A stretch of 64,000 bases of DNA from Enchytraeus crypticus (GCA_905160935.1 CAJHZI010000547.1:863001-927000); one strand, 5' to 3'; positions 37,471 through 47,059 are shown, counted from the first letter of the stretch. The notes: generated by a model from the sequence alone, not told the origin. Program-made: numbers and translations.

Positions 37471-40400
37471 ACCCCTTCCAAAAATAGATACAAAATTTTA
37501 AAAACAAATCTTAAAAAAGGGTTAACTGCGTATCTCTACTGTTCAAGTTATTGAAAGTTACAAGTAAATAAAACCTTCCAGGACAAGGGAGGCAAATAGT
37601 TGAAATTGGTGTTAGTGTTCATTTGATTAACCGTAAGAAGATAAAAACATGGATTCATCTTCGGACTTATCAGACGAGGGATATGTCCCTATCCCCGATC
37701 CAGGTAGAGTAAAATCTCGTACTCTGGATTCCCAAAGACCCAATAGAAGAAGGGAAGGAACTATGGATTTGCCCAGTTCAAATGATTATAGACTTCCCGA
37801 AAGTAGTAATTCCTTCGGCACAAAACAAACCTATATATATGTAATAAGAAAAGTCATTAAATCGAATTTGAACAAAGCCGAGTATAACATTAGCAACAAC
37901 AATACAACGAGGGCGACTCACACAACGCCGCCGATGAAGAGGAGGTTTACTACAATATATATAAAGGAATTGCAAGAAATAAAAACAAAGGCAGGCCTAT
38001 GCAAATTCTTTGAATGCAGTTATGCGTTTAATTGCGCTACGATTGACGGGTTTTAGTTTATATAAAAAATATTAAGTAGTTGAATAGAATATTTGAAGAA
38101 ATAATTATTTTTTGAATTGATTGGTCACAGGTACAAATCTTCTGCAAGTTGCCATCCACGAGTTTGGCCACTCACTGGGTCTTGGGCACTCCAATGTTCA
38201 AACCGCGATTATGTATCCATACTACTCGGGATACTCTCCCAATCCTCAGCTTGCTCCAGATGACATTGATGGAATACAATTTCTCTACGGTGTGAAACTA
38301 TTTATATACAAAAAAATTATACGGCTAGCAATTAAAGCTACTGAATTAGTAGTTTTGTGTTTTTTCAACTTATGTTATATGATTATCACATTTTAGATTC
38401 TTTACTGTTACACAAAATTGACGAAATACGAAGGTGAAAAGTAAAAATAAAGAAGAAAAGCTAATAAGGTAAGAGAACAATTGTGAAACTGTAAAGGCGA
38501 TGAATTAACAGAATATGCAAAAATGACGTTCAGGCTAAGTAGTTTAGACACTGACAAAAATCTAAAAAACTAGAGCAAAGAACTTAGTATAAATAGCAGG
38601 GAAGCGAACTGGAGACAAAGACGGGTATGCTAAAAGAAAGATGGAATCACAATATATATGATATCTCTATGGCAAAAATGGGAAACTAAAAGAGAAGAAA
38701 CTAAAAGAGAAGATTTTGAACCACAAGTGCTTGTAATAGCGACTCAGGTAGAAAGAGATGAACTAGGAGGACCTCATAATTATATTGAAAGAGAAATTTT
38801 CTGAGGAAATTTAAATATCAAGATAAGAATTTCAAAAGGGAATGGTAACATTTCCTAATTTAATATACGGAGAGTTTCAGAGTAAATACCCTACTGAATT
38901 AAACACCGTTAGTACAGGTAGTAAGCTTCAAATATCTGGGTTACATCGCAACGAAAGAAAGAAACCATGAGATGGAAAAAATGTAATATTTGATGGTACT
39001 GAAAAAATTGCATTTGATGCATCTTAATGTAATTTGTGCATCTTGTAAGTTATAACCCTTGTTCATATTTTAGTTATATTGGCTTAACTTAATGTAACAA
39101 TCTTTACATCACTTTTAATTAGATATAATTTTAGAAATTCGATTAATTTCCATTTTTCTTGCTCCCATGTATAAAAACCCTTCATTTTGTTCTCTGAAGG
39201 CCAAGGCGAAATTTATCATTTGTTCCCTGTCTCGAAAGCTTGTCAGTGACGAGGCGATCACTGAATCTGAACTTTGAATCTACAATATCACTATACTCTT
39301 GCTAACTTAGAGATACATATGTATTATACATACATATGTATTATTTTATGGGTAAAAAAGATTGTTTTCTCAGGGAATGACGCCCTGCCCAGTATATGTT
39401 AGTCGAAGATGAGGAAGGCATAGGGGGCCCACCTCGTCATAAGCAGAATCCTCAAAAATAATAGCATGTCACAAGGAATGATATAAATAACTAATTTAAA
39501 GATCCACTCATATGTGGACATGAAGAGAAAGACGGTAGATAGAGATGAGTAGAGGCGTTATGTACCATGGACCTGCCAGTAGGCAGTGCACTAAGAGAGA
39601 GAGAGAGATGTATTAGACATTACGACACTGCAATAGTTTCAATTTCACTAAAGTCACTTACTGTACTCGTTTAGGAAAACTCAATTCTGGATCCAGTTCT
39701 ACGTCTACCACAAGATCAACCACTAGATCAACAACCACAACACTCAGACCAGGATCCTCTATTACTGGAGGATCCACTGGAAGTACAACGACAACTACCA
39801 CAACTACAACCACAACCACTGTGCGACCTCTTCCAGCTATTTGCAGTAACCCAAAAATTGACGCAATTGTTGTGATCGAGGGTGTAACGTACGCATTCTC
39901 TGGTAAGATTAAAATTTCTTTCTAACCAAATATTTTTTCGAAATCATTTGCGCATCATATCAATAGGAGATGAATGTATTAAATTTAAAATTATTAATGA
40001 CTTCCCCAAATTATCCGAATAGATGCCAAAATTAAATTATACCTCAGTCTTTCATCAACTTTCATCAAAAAAGATTAAATGTTACAAGAATAGCACTTTA
40101 AGTAATCATTAGTCAACCTTTTGTTAACTTTAACTAAAAGTGTTAATTGGGACTTTTGTAACATTAATGGTAGTTAAATAAATGTTCAGTTATAGTCTAT
40201 AACTTTTCTAAAGTTAACCTTTGTGAACCATTGATCAATTGTTAGTTATCTATTTAGTTAACTGGCTGGAGCCAGTGGCGAAGTCGGTAAGATACTTGAC
40301 CGCGGATCACTTGATGCGGGTTCAAATCCTGGGCTCGCCCGTCACTGACATCGCTTTCGAGTGAGGAAACTGACGTTAACCTTAGCTTTTTTATCTTTAA

Positions 40401-41959
40401 ATCTTTATTGCCCTTAATTCATATACACTGAAGCCATAGCAAAGAACAGGATTGAATTTTATAAAATTTATCTTTGCGTTTATATAAATCATGGGCTCTT
40501 ATAATATGCATACAAGTTTGAAATTTCATCACATTTTAATTATCAAAGAGGAAATTTTACAGAAATTAATGTTAACCTAATTGAACATTTTTGTTTTGTC
40601 TGAAATTAAATTTTTGTTTATACGGAAGAAGTTTTCTTATTAAACAGCTTCACACACACTTAACTTTTAAAATTTACATCCACTCTTAATCTCTATTTCC
40701 AACGCCAAGTTAATGCCTACCATTGCCTAGTTAATGCCCAGTTTATTAGGCCTATCGATAATTTAATTAACTACTTTATGAATGAATAAACAATATTTTA
40801 CTCATCCACCACATTAACCAATAGTGTTAATTAGCAGTAGGAGATTAATTATTTTATGAACTAAATCCTTACAAATAATTTCTTATTATCAAAATTACTC
40901 TTTTATTTCAAACAGAATATTTCATAATATACACAAAATATTACAGATTGTAAGGGGGCATGTAACATTTGCGAAAACAATTACTATATTCGGAGAGACA
41001 GCTTGCAAAGCATCAATATTGAAAATCAGTAACTTTACGTGACCGTTCATCAAACATGATAAACAAATTAATTCTCGAGTTACTATTTTATCGAATGCTG
41101 ATTAACCAAGCATTTTAAACATCAATGAAGCTACTATTCATGCATATGTGTTTGGAAAATTGAAATTTTATTTAGCACACCTTCTAGGAAGAATTTTATA
41201 AGAGTAAAGAATGATTTTTAAAAAAATCCCTTCAGAGAGTGCGATGTCGTAGAAGAATATACATAAGCATGTTAATCATTTCAGTTTGAGATTGTGAATA
41301 CAGAGAAAACCGTCACCTTCAAAATTTAGCTATAAATTAAAGATTTGTGATTTCTCGTTTAATACATAAAGCATCAGGTAAGTCGTTACAAAAATATAAC
41401 CTAAATATTGAAAAGTTGATGCGAAAGTTATCTGGTGATAAGCAAAAAATCTGAAAACCAGTGTCTTTGAAATTCAGATGCTACTCTCGCACACAGTTAT
41501 ACTATTCAAAGAATTAAGCCTATTAATTTATATGTTAATTTTCATTCAGATTCCGACTACTACGTGCTAGTGGACGGTAGAGGGATTGCTCCCGGATATC
41601 CGAGAAAAATCAACAGTTTCTGGACGCAAATCAGCGGAAACATTGACGCCGCTCTCTACCTGCCAAGCCAGACCATTCGAGATATCAATGGAAATCCATC
41701 TGTCAGACCCGCCTATCTCTACCTTTTCAAGGTTTTCTCATTGTCTTCCAGCTAAAAAGAAGGAAAGCTTTTTAAAGGCATATTTTGCAGGAGTAAATAA
41801 TTAGCGATATTAAGAGATAAAATATAGTCAACTAATGCACACAATAATGTTACAAATTATTTCTTACAATATATTAGGTAATAGTATTTGATTAGTCTGT
41901 TTAAAATTATTTCAATAGTAATTTATTGCTCTATTAGCTACACACACACACACACACAT

Positions 41960-41996
<37 letters not shown>

Positions 41997-42269
41997 ACAA
42001 CATATACATGTATATATATGTGTATGTATATATATATACCGTAATTATTAAATATCATATATGCGTATTATATAATATATATACATATATATACATGTAC
42101 TATATTTTTTATTTGTTTAATATGGTATATATACATTATGCATATACTGTATATACTGTATATATTTTATATATATATGGCTCGCACACTGTTATACTAC
42201 TATTATAGTTTTAATACTATTTTTTGTAAACTTTAATATTATGTATACAGTATTATACTCTCTCTCTCA

Positions 42270-42332
<63 letters not shown>

Positions 42333-42402
42333 CTTATTATATATATATATAATAAATACATATACATATATATATAAACAGTATATATATATATATTTAT
42401 AT

Positions 42403-42441
<39 letters not shown>

Positions 42442-45400
42442 TCTAGATATACCGCTCGATTATTAATTTTTTGTGAACTGCCCTTAAATCGACAGACAAC
42501 TTTTTGATAATATTGCATTTGATTCTTCTTATTCTTTTAAACCATAGGCATATATTTAAATTCTTTAGGCCTAATAGTGCCTGTAAAAGCTGTACTGCTG
42601 CAAATTGTAAAACTGCCTAAAATGATTATTCTTTATCTTTTACTTATTCAATCGTTTTTAACGCATACAATTATAGACAATTTCTATAACTTAAGTATAA
42701 GTATTTTTATTGTTTGCTGAAATAGGGAGAACAATACTGGAGATTCCAAAACGTTAATCAGATAGACTCCGGATTTCCAAACCTCATTTTAAATGGTTTT
42801 CCAGGAATTCCTGCCGGTATCGATGCTGCTTTTAGGTGGAGTGGAAATGATCGAATATTCTTTATTAAAGGTCCGTCAATTCTAATTACTAATACAAATT
42901 CATACTTTCGGCACTCAGCCGTCTAAGTGGGTCGACCATCCAAGTACTAACCGGGTCACTTTTTGCTTAACTTTTTCGTTTATTGAAGGGCGCGATATAT
43001 CAAGTGCACTAAATCTCGCCCTCATTGTTAATGCTAGAGACTAATGGCTTAACTTTTATATGCTCATTCAAAGATGACACCAATGATCCCAACGGAACGC
43101 TTCACTTACAAACTGATTTACTCAAATGACTTTTCAAAACATAAGTTGACGAGAAGTAAATTCCTACCTGTGCCAGTCTGGTATTCGAGTGACAGGCGAA
43201 GTAGATGGTAGGCCCAAGTAGATACTAGGCCCAAGTAGATAGTAGGCCCAAGTAGATAGTAGGCCCAAGGAGATAGTAAGTCCTTTTTATCAATGATATG
43301 AAATCGTTGTCTTAGTTAAGATACACGTTACTACTTCCAGAGAAAGAATAAAAAGAACAGCATGAGGGAGATAAGGAGGAGAAATAATTTCAGATAGTTG
43401 AAGATGCGTTTGATAAAGGACGTCTAAACAATGATGTTAGAAATTTATTAAACAGTGGAATATTGACTTAAAAGACACTAAGCTTAACTAAACGATGATA
43501 GAAAACGGGAAGCCATTGTGAGCAGGGATGCTCATAAAAGCGCGTAGTCTGTCTCGACAGTAAATATAGCAAAAACCAGGTGAAGGTGGAAATAGAATCA
43601 GATTGAAATTTAGAAGATTTACAAATAGGAAGGCAAGCAGCAAAAATCTGAGAAGAAGGCGATGCATAATTGCAGCAATGAGCTGCAGTAATCGAATCAA
43701 ATCTATATATCATGCAGGTCGTTTACGCAGCTCCAAGCAATATATCAGTGACTCAATAAATTAAATCAAATAGAAAAATTTAATTATAAGTAAACTCTAG
43801 GTTCCAAATTTCTGAAGAAACTGAATTCTCAATATTGAGCCAAATAGTTAATTGGTTGATGTACTACAATAGGTTTAGAAAGAGGATTCCTTTACGCCCT
43901 TTATTTTTAAAATCATGTGCTTTATATAACAAACAAGTCATTTCAATTTGGCTAAAATTCTGTAAAATTCTAAGCATAACTCTACTTAGTTTCATTTATG
44001 CAAAAGAAAATTATTTCTTCAATATCAATGTTTAAGTATTAATGGAATTACATTTAATCTCATTACTTACTTTGATCAGATCAAATTCAAACAAAAAAGC
44101 AAGTATCGACAACTATTGTCTTTTTATAGTATAAAGATTATCGGCACTTTAAATTTAATTTAGTAATAATAATAATAATAATAATAAAGGTTTAACGTCC
44201 GTTTCCTCATCCAAGAATGAGGTTAGGGACGTCCCCACAGCATATAACTACAGATCAATTCACCCAGACCAATCTGAAAAAGAAATGTGATTAAATATCC
44301 ATGAAAAATTTAATTTAATTAATTAGCCTTCATTAAATTAAATAAATTTTAAAATAAATAAAAAATGCAAATGTTTGAATTTAATATATGGTTTAAAGAA
44401 ATACTTGCATGAAATAAAAAACGGGCGTCAATAAAAGTTTTATTTTTACTTTCTAATTGATTAAAAGCTGGTAACGCTAATGTTTACGTCAATTTCCTCA
44501 CTCGAAAGCGATGTCAGTCACGGGCGAGCCCAGGATTTGAACCCAGCACGTACTGAACCGCGGTCGAGAGTCTTACCGACATCACATGGCGATGTCGGCT
44601 CCAGCCAGTGGTGATGTGCTATAGATTCAATAGTTAATAAAACATTTTTATGTGTGTAATTATGGCATTTAAGATATTGGCTGGCGTCAGAACCTTTAAA
44701 TAGAAATCCCAGCTCTAAGTGTTTGTACAAATGCAATTCGATTATTTCAACTGTGTTCAAAACTCTTATTACTCAATTTAACCGAGAGAGGCTTTCCAAA
44801 AGTAATGAGACGGACTTAATCATTAAATTAAGAGTCCAAACAATAACAAAATTTCCAGAAATGCATATCTATTCCTCTATTTCCTCACTTTCTTCTTCTT
44901 CTCCCTCCTCTTCTCCTTGTTAATTTTTTAATGGAAGATCCATGGCTTATAACTCTTCCAATAAATTCCTTAGCCTTCCTTTTCATCTCTCTATGAATTT
45001 TTTTTATAAAATCATCCAAAATCTCATATCCTGGACTGCCTTTAACTCTTTCCCTTGCACTATTTTTTTATATTACATCCCGCAGCAAACCATCACCGTT
45101 ATCACATGTCCTTTTCAGCGTTTCTTTCTTTTTCTTATCATATTTATTAACTGACTATCTGTACGAACGGTTATCCTAAAACTTCACATGCACCTACGAA
45201 AATTATAACCATCAGTTCAAATAGCTAATTCGTTTAAACTTTTTTTATTAACTATTGCAGGTGGTAATTACTACCGGTATAGCTTAGGGGTAGGTAAGGA
45301 CGCAGGCTATCCCAAACCAATTAGTCTTTGGGGAGGCGTCCCAAATGACGTAACGGCAGCTTTCCAGTGGGTCAACAAGATAACCTATTTCTTTGCTGGA

Positions 45401-45530
45401 ACGAAATACTACAGATTCGATGATTACAACTTCCGGGTAAGCCACTCCTACGATACATAAATATAACTTTGCTAGTCAATATTTAACGTCCATTTCTAAA
45501 TCAATAGAAGAACATCGGAAGCTATTGTTG

Positions 45531-45610
<80 letters not shown>

Positions 45611-46113
45611 TTATAATGCAAATATACGAGTTTATAATTAAGCCCACTAAACAGTCTATACCCATTAAAATTCTTTCCAAACTTGAACACAATTTTAACT
45701 TGCATCCTTAACATACATGTACATGTATAATGGAAAGACAGTGCTTTCATACGTAAAACAAAGGGAAGCGATAACAAAGGACTACTCTCTCATTTACCTG
45801 TCAACGCGCAGTACCGTATGAGCGAATAGATTTTTAGCATTTCATCAACGTAGCTTATTTTATTTCTGTTACGTAGGTTGCCACAGCCTCTCCCAGCTAC
45901 CCTAGAAGCAATGGCGACTGGTGGTTTGGTTGCTCAGAGAACCTTGAGAACGGAGCCATCCTCTCAGAGGATCCCAATGATAGGGGTCAACTCATCGAAG
46001 TGGAGAGCCCGTCATCGGCGTCGTCATCGCTGTTGTCAAGTCTTCATGTTGTTGTTGTATTGTCTGGTGCATGCGTAGCGCAGTTCATCATCAAATGCAT
46101 CTCGATAAAGTAA
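24342..46113 (+). CDS. MMP-B: complete matrix metalloproteinase (586 codons, 11 exons)
   Basis: Exons: 24342-24440, 25528-25645, 29095-29205, 30063-30163, 30845-31049, 38131-38289, 39675-39902, 41550-41731, 42726-42870, 45261-45436, 45877-46113. Domains by residue: signal peptide ~1-23; propeptide ~34-98 with cysteine switch PRCSVSD (86-92); seven Arg (99-105) as a furin-type site; mature N-terminus YVVQGS near 106; catalytic domain to ~265 with structural-zinc ligands H172, D174, H187, H198, the catalytic [11 protein letters not shown] (221-231) and Met-turn M239; Thr-rich hinge ~266-318; hemopexin domain C321-C527; Ser-rich stalk; hydrophobic tail ~565-582 ending KCISIK. Length is typical of hemopexin MMPs and there are no fibronectin-II inserts. 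The furin site and hydrophobic tail suggest intracellular activation and surface anchoring, as in MT-MMPs (inference). No strict orthologue can be named. Confidence 0.93.
25528..25645 (+). CDS. MMP-B exon 2: propeptide helices
   Basis: Acceptor atacgcag, donor gtctga, phase 0 to 1. Encodes [20 protein letters not shown] and continues to MAGINQ. The KYGY motif is the usual start of the MMP prodomain. Confidence 0.88.
25646..28648. other. MMP-B intron 2, mostly unique sequence
   Basis: No exon seen. A minus-strand S1 SINE scrap lies at 27,054-27,107 (cagtttcctcactcg). A weak 5S-like word occurs near 25,905-25,970 (gtactaac...tagcttaac). Confidence 0.5.
28651..28740 (+). repeat. Truncated tRNA-derived SINE (family S1)
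   Basis: Starts at the end of the B-box (tcctgggctcgcc) and keeps the stem-loop tail (cgagtgaggaaact...gttaaccttagc), followed by a T-rich run. Confidence 0.75.
28826..29031 (-). mobile_element. REL-LINE 3' coding fragment
   Basis: The minus strand reads [40 protein letters not shown] and [11 protein letters not shown] without interruption. It matches the C-terminal end of the element at 58,981-60,535 but is clearly diverged from it. It ends ~60 bp before MMP-B exon 3. Confidence 0.8.
29095..29205 (+). CDS. MMP-B exon 3: cysteine switch and furin-type site
   Basis: Acceptor attaaattcag, donor gtgaat, phase 1 at both ends. Encodes [19 protein letters not shown] and then a run of seven Arg followed by YVVQ. 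The cysteine switch has Ser where most MMPs have Gly and Pro (PRCGxPD), but the Cys, Arg and Asp are kept. Confidence 0.9.
29500..29590 (+). repeat. Non-autonomous retroposon fragment (family S2)
   Basis: agaccaactgtaaactgcacttgtcgtaaaaggttac aligns with 14,948-15,000 and with the complement of 32,147-32,225. Confidence 0.45.
30063..30163 (+). CDS. MMP-B exon 4: start of catalytic domain
   Basis: Start chosen at the acceptor ttttatacgtag because it yields [17 protein letters not shown], matching the family's mature N-terminus. An upstream AG at 30007-30008 is also in phase but would insert 18 extra residues at that point. Donor gtaaga, phase 0. Confidence 0.85.
30392..30460 (+). mobile_element. 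LINE-A stem-loop tail with (ATTG)n
   Basis: acgtccctgacattgcctta then aaccggaccctaaattctta and attgattgattg. The outer stem has decayed slightly. Confidence 0.7.
30845..31049 (+). CDS. MMP-B exon 5: catalytic core with structural zinc and calcium sites
   Basis: Acceptor gaattcaacag, donor gtaatg. Encodes [12 protein letters not shown] then [20 protein letters not shown] and [12 protein letters not shown], the family signatures for structural zinc and calcium binding. It is followed by a ~7.1-kb intron packed with repeats. Confidence 0.93.
31050..31984. other. MMP-B intron 5, unique part
   Basis: Nothing coding seen; a few short TACATGTA-type palindromes around 31,460-31,480. Confidence 0.5.
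31985..32235 (-). mobile_element. Non-autonomous retroposon (family S2), diverged
   Basis: In minus orientation it carries tgtcgtagaaggcgactaag then gactgaggaaggcaa, followed by diverged sequence parallel to 63,350-63,440 (gaatacggcatggcattt, gatggattaactgctta). It shows that the 'tgtcgtagaaggcgacta' motif belongs upstream of the S2 body. Confidence 0.55.
32555..32680. other. Intron anchor shared with MMP-A (1-400)
   Basis: gacatctgagacaatgaac and flanks resemble 271-306 (gacatctgagccaatgaaag). Confidence 0.5.
32777..32822. repeat. (TA)n microsatellite
   Basis: TA repeat bordering the foldback element. Confidence 0.95.
32821..33544. mobile_element. Foldback/MITE-like element with inverted and direct internal copies
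   Basis: A ~150-bp segment at 32,823-32,975 (ctcaataactttaagaaaac...) recurs inverted at 33,366-33,510, and a third, diverged copy lies at ~33,225-33,345 in the same direction as the right one. The right end is cagactg in complement, the same terminal word as the mariner-like element at 19,951. Both sides abut (TA)n. No transposase. The left end lacks the terminal ~50 bp. Confidence 0.75.
33545..33591. repeat. (TA)n microsatellite
   Basis: TA repeat at the right edge of the foldback element. Confidence 0.95.
34025..34345. other. Intron anchor shared with MMP-A (1,080-1,420)
   Basis: Stretches such as gaagcacgatgtttgagtcg and tggtttactccggtaaaact resemble the MMP-A intron at ~1,170 and ~1,366. 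Confidence 0.65.
34617..35248 (+). mobile_element. CR1/Jockey-like LINE 3' end
   Basis: One frame reads [39 protein letters not shown], then [20 protein letters not shown]; a second, frameshifted stretch (34,851-35,078) continues to a stop. These are the conserved C-terminal motifs of CR1/Jockey reverse transcriptases. The 3' UTR has a 38-bp near-perfect palindrome at 35,151-35,188 (core tgtgtgcatgcacaca), and the end is an AAATA-type repeat. Lies in MMP-B intron 5, sense orientation. Confidence 0.85.
35285..35590 (+). mobile_element. LINE-F 3' end, decayed, sense orientation
   Basis: Translates in pieces to [15 protein letters not shown] and [15 protein letters not shown], parallel to the [20 protein letters not shown] region of LINE-F. 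It finishes with the tail accatggacctgcca and a GA-rich run. The hairpin's right arm is mutated here. Confidence 0.75.
35593..36564 (-). mobile_element. Mariner-like element with ~290-bp terminal inverted repeats containing transposase 3' sequence
   Basis: 35,593-35,886 and 36,271-36,564 are near-identical inverted copies; TA flanks are present. The minus-strand interior encodes [19 protein letters not shown] and [12 protein letters not shown] (second and third acidic sites of a DDE transposase), with a frameshift near 36,060, and the rest of the C-terminus ([15 protein letters not shown]). The N-terminal half is absent: where it should be, the element carries an inverted copy of its own 3' end. 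Confidence 0.88.
36829..36979. repeat. Two (TA)n microsatellites
   Basis: (TA)n at ~36,829-36,867 and ~36,923-36,979 separated by a GA-rich stretch. Confidence 0.95.
37159..37360. repeat. ~50-57-bp tandem repeat (four copies)
   Basis: Four copies of a unit containing ggtgagttggtactcccagg, starting near 37,160, 37,212, 37,260 and 37,317. Confidence 0.9.
37418..37468. repeat. (TA)n microsatellite
   Basis: TA repeat inside the LTR-like region. Confidence 0.95.
38131..38289 (+). CDS. MMP-B exon 6: catalytic zinc site and Met-turn
   Basis: Acceptor tggtcacag, donor gtgtga. Encodes [20 protein letters not shown], with the three zinc-binding His and the catalytic Glu, then the Met-turn AIMYPYYS. 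Confidence 0.94.
38290..39489. other. MMP-B intron 6, first part
   Basis: The first ~60 bp resemble the MMP-A intron after 2,238. 39,224-39,290 is the paralogous S1 SINE scrap. No coding sequence. Confidence 0.55.
39490..39608 (+). mobile_element. LINE-F 3' tail
   Basis: gatccactcatatgtggaca then ccatggacctgccagtaggcag, tgcactaaga and a short (GA)n. Same sequence as the complement of 61,220-61,330. Confidence 0.8.
39675..39902 (+). CDS. MMP-B exon 7: Thr-rich hinge and start of hemopexin blade 1
   Basis: Acceptor tcgtttag, donor gtaaga. The linker contains Ser/Thr/Arg repeats and a run of twelve Thr encoded by mixed ACN codons, then the first propeller Cys ([19 protein letters not shown]). 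It is more Thr-rich than in MMP-A. Confidence 0.9.
40262..40392 (+). repeat. tRNA-derived SINE (family S1), full length
   Basis: A-box tggcgaagtcggtaagatac, B-box ggttcaaatcc, then the tail cactgacatcgctttcgagt and gaggaaactgacgttaac, ending in a T run. Lies in MMP-B intron 7. Confidence 0.88.
41550..41731 (+). CDS. MMP-B exon 8: hemopexin blades 1-2
   Basis: Acceptor ttcattcag, donor gttttc. Encodes [20 protein letters not shown] through [11 protein letters not shown] and AYLYLFK. Confidence 0.92.
41940..42452. repeat. Cluster of (CA)n, (TA)n and (CT)n microsatellites
   Basis: (CA)n at ~41,941-41,979, (TA)n blocks from ~41,980, (CT)n at ~42,258-42,311 passing into (TA)n, more TA to 42,442. 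In MMP-B intron 8. Confidence 0.93.
42726..42870 (+). CDS. MMP-B exon 9: hemopexin blade 3
   Basis: Acceptor gctgaaatag, donor gtccgt. Encodes [20 protein letters not shown] through [19 protein letters not shown]. Confidence 0.92.
42917..43000 (-). repeat. 5S rRNA-like fragment (5S-derived SINE or pseudogene)
   Basis: gtcgaccatccaagtactaa, then ttgcttaact and gggcgcgatat, match in order the complement of the middle of animal 5S rRNA (internal promoter region). The ends are missing. The paralogous MMP-A site (9,938-10,020) is more eroded. Confidence 0.4.
43195..43280. repeat. 17-bp tandem repeat (about five copies)
   Basis: Unit aagtagatagtaggccc, with small variants. Not present at the equivalent MMP-A position. 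Confidence 0.92.
44165..44236 (-). mobile_element. LINE-B stem-loop tail with (TAA)n
   Basis: (ATA)n then aggtttaacgtccgtttcct and gggacgtc; in minus orientation the inner hairpin is a perfect cctcat/atgagg stem. Confidence 0.72.
44464..44613 (-). repeat. tRNA-derived SINE (family S1), minus strand
   Basis: Complement of the S1 consensus: tttcctcactcgaaagcgat, gggcgagcccaggatttgaa (B-box), accgcggtcgagagtcttac and ccagccagtgg. Slightly diverged. In MMP-B intron 9. Confidence 0.85.
45261..45436 (+). CDS. MMP-B exon 10: hemopexin blade 4
   Basis: Acceptor actattgcag, donor gtaagc. Encodes [28 protein letters not shown] and [10 protein letters not shown]. Confidence 0.92.
45530..45606. repeat. 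(TA)n microsatellite in MMP-B intron 10
   Basis: About 75 bp of TA, ending the ~95-bp stretch that is nearly identical to the start of the last MMP-A intron. Confidence 0.95.
45877..46113 (+). CDS. MMP-B exon 11: hemopexin closure and C-terminal tail
   Basis: Acceptor gttacgtag; 78 codons and TAA. Encodes [14 protein letters not shown], an acidic/Ser-rich stalk, and a hydrophobic terminus [18 protein letters not shown]. From WWFGC onward the DNA is nearly identical to MMP-A, while the first 14 codons differ clearly. Confidence 0.92.
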   Translation, partial: VATASPSYPRSNGDWWFGCSENLENGAILSEDPNDRGQLIEVESPSSASSSLLSSLHVVVVLSGACVAQFIIKCISIK

Positions 46114-46607
46114 CGTTCAATGCCTGGAGCGGAAGGAGTTTCTAATTTTAGCGAAGGAATTGTGTCCATGCCTGTATACTCAAGTTATAATTACTGTAAT
46201 TCATTGCAATGATTAGTGACTTTACCTTATTTGCGCTAAATAATAGTAATTTATTAATTTTTTTGTATTTAGGTTAATTGACTTTCAACATTATTTCATA
46301 TTAAATATTTTAATAAACCAAGATATCAACTGTCAACCTCTGAAACTTTCAAGCATAGAAGCACTCGAAATAGCGTAAATGTAGCATTGTCTACTATCAA
46401 TACATAATCATAAAATTAATAACTGGGGTTCGATCTTCAGTAACTTACTCTTGTAGCACTTTAGTTATCCTTAAGCTGCTGCACCTCGACGTACTATGTG
46501 AATCCAGATCCATGACCAAAAGTTCTCTCTGGAAACCGCACACAGTTTGTGATTAATTCGCGCTAATAATGCACTTTTTGCATGCTTACCTGCAATAGCA
46601 TCGTTCA
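46114..46607. other. MMP-B 3' flank, end of the duplicated block
   Basis: Aligns in pieces with 13,701-13,750 and 15,760-16,040. Homology ends at ~46,605, where a LINE tail begins. Confidence 0.6.
46312..46317 (+). terminator. Candidate MMP-B polyadenylation signal
   Basis: AATAAA about 200 bp after the MMP-B stop codon, in sequence that aligns weakly with the MMP-A 3' flank near 15,780-15,830. Sequence match only. Confidence 0.45.
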
Positions 46608-46668
46608 ATTAATCAAGCAATAAAAATTTATGTCCGGTTCTTCGCCATAAGGCAATGTCAGGGAGTTT
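46608..46668 (-). mobile_element. LINE-A stem-loop tail
   Basis: aatcaagcaataaaaattt then gtccggttcttcgccataag and gcaatgtcaggg: complement of the LINE-A tail, with one outer-stem mutation. Same orientation as the LINE directly 5' of it. Confidence 0.65.
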
Positions 46669-47019
46669 CTATATATGAATCTTTATTACATCATCAAAAC
46701 GTGGTAGCAAGTTACATAAAATTTAAAAAAATAAAAATACCACAGTGAATTAGAACAAATGCAGCTGCACTGAAAATAAACCAAAATAAAATTAAAATAA
46801 ATAGCATAAATGTCCGATTGCTCACTCTCATTATCTACTTAATGCATGGCTAGTTAGACCTTTCGCATTATTTATGCATATATTTCTTAAAATTAAATTT
46901 TGACTTTTACAAGCCTTCATGACCAAATTACATTTATGTTTAATGTATCTCTCTTTAATGCTCTGCACTCCAAACATATTCATACATAATGTAATATTAT
47001 CTTTTTCCCTAATCTTAAA

Positions 47020-47059
47020 TATCTTGCATATTGCTCTACTTAGAGCAATATGCAAGATA
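47020..47059. repeat. Perfect 19-bp palindrome at a SINE junction
   Basis: tatcttgcatattgctcta, 2-bp spacer, and its exact complement. The left arm is native LINE sequence; the right arm is an inverted duplicate lying just before the S1 SINE. Confidence 0.92.

Larger units (their letters stand above)
37020..37835 (+). mobile_element. Possible LTR-retrotransposon fragment (LTR, primer-binding-like site, start of gag-like frame)
   Basis: A cluster of CRE-like sites (tgacgtcatgacgtcac) precedes a TATA-like tatataagg near 37,095; AATAAA lies near 37,567. Then comes attggtgttagtgttc, similar to the TGG-starting primer-binding sites of Gypsy-type elements, and an ATG at 37,649 opening [20 protein letters not shown]. 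The open frame runs to 38,056, but its last part belongs to the ancestral MMP intron. No pol, no second LTR. A promoter plus unknown short gene cannot be excluded. Confidence 0.35.

Noticed and set aside
37649-38056. A 135-codon host gene
   Set aside because: The last part overlaps intron sequence conserved with MMP-A, and the upstream context looks like an LTR; no domain recognised. Kept only as part of a possible LTR fragment.
45878-46078. Alternative-frame open frame over MMP-B exon 11
   Set aside because: Shadow of the real exon; the MMP frame is supported by homology and splice phase.
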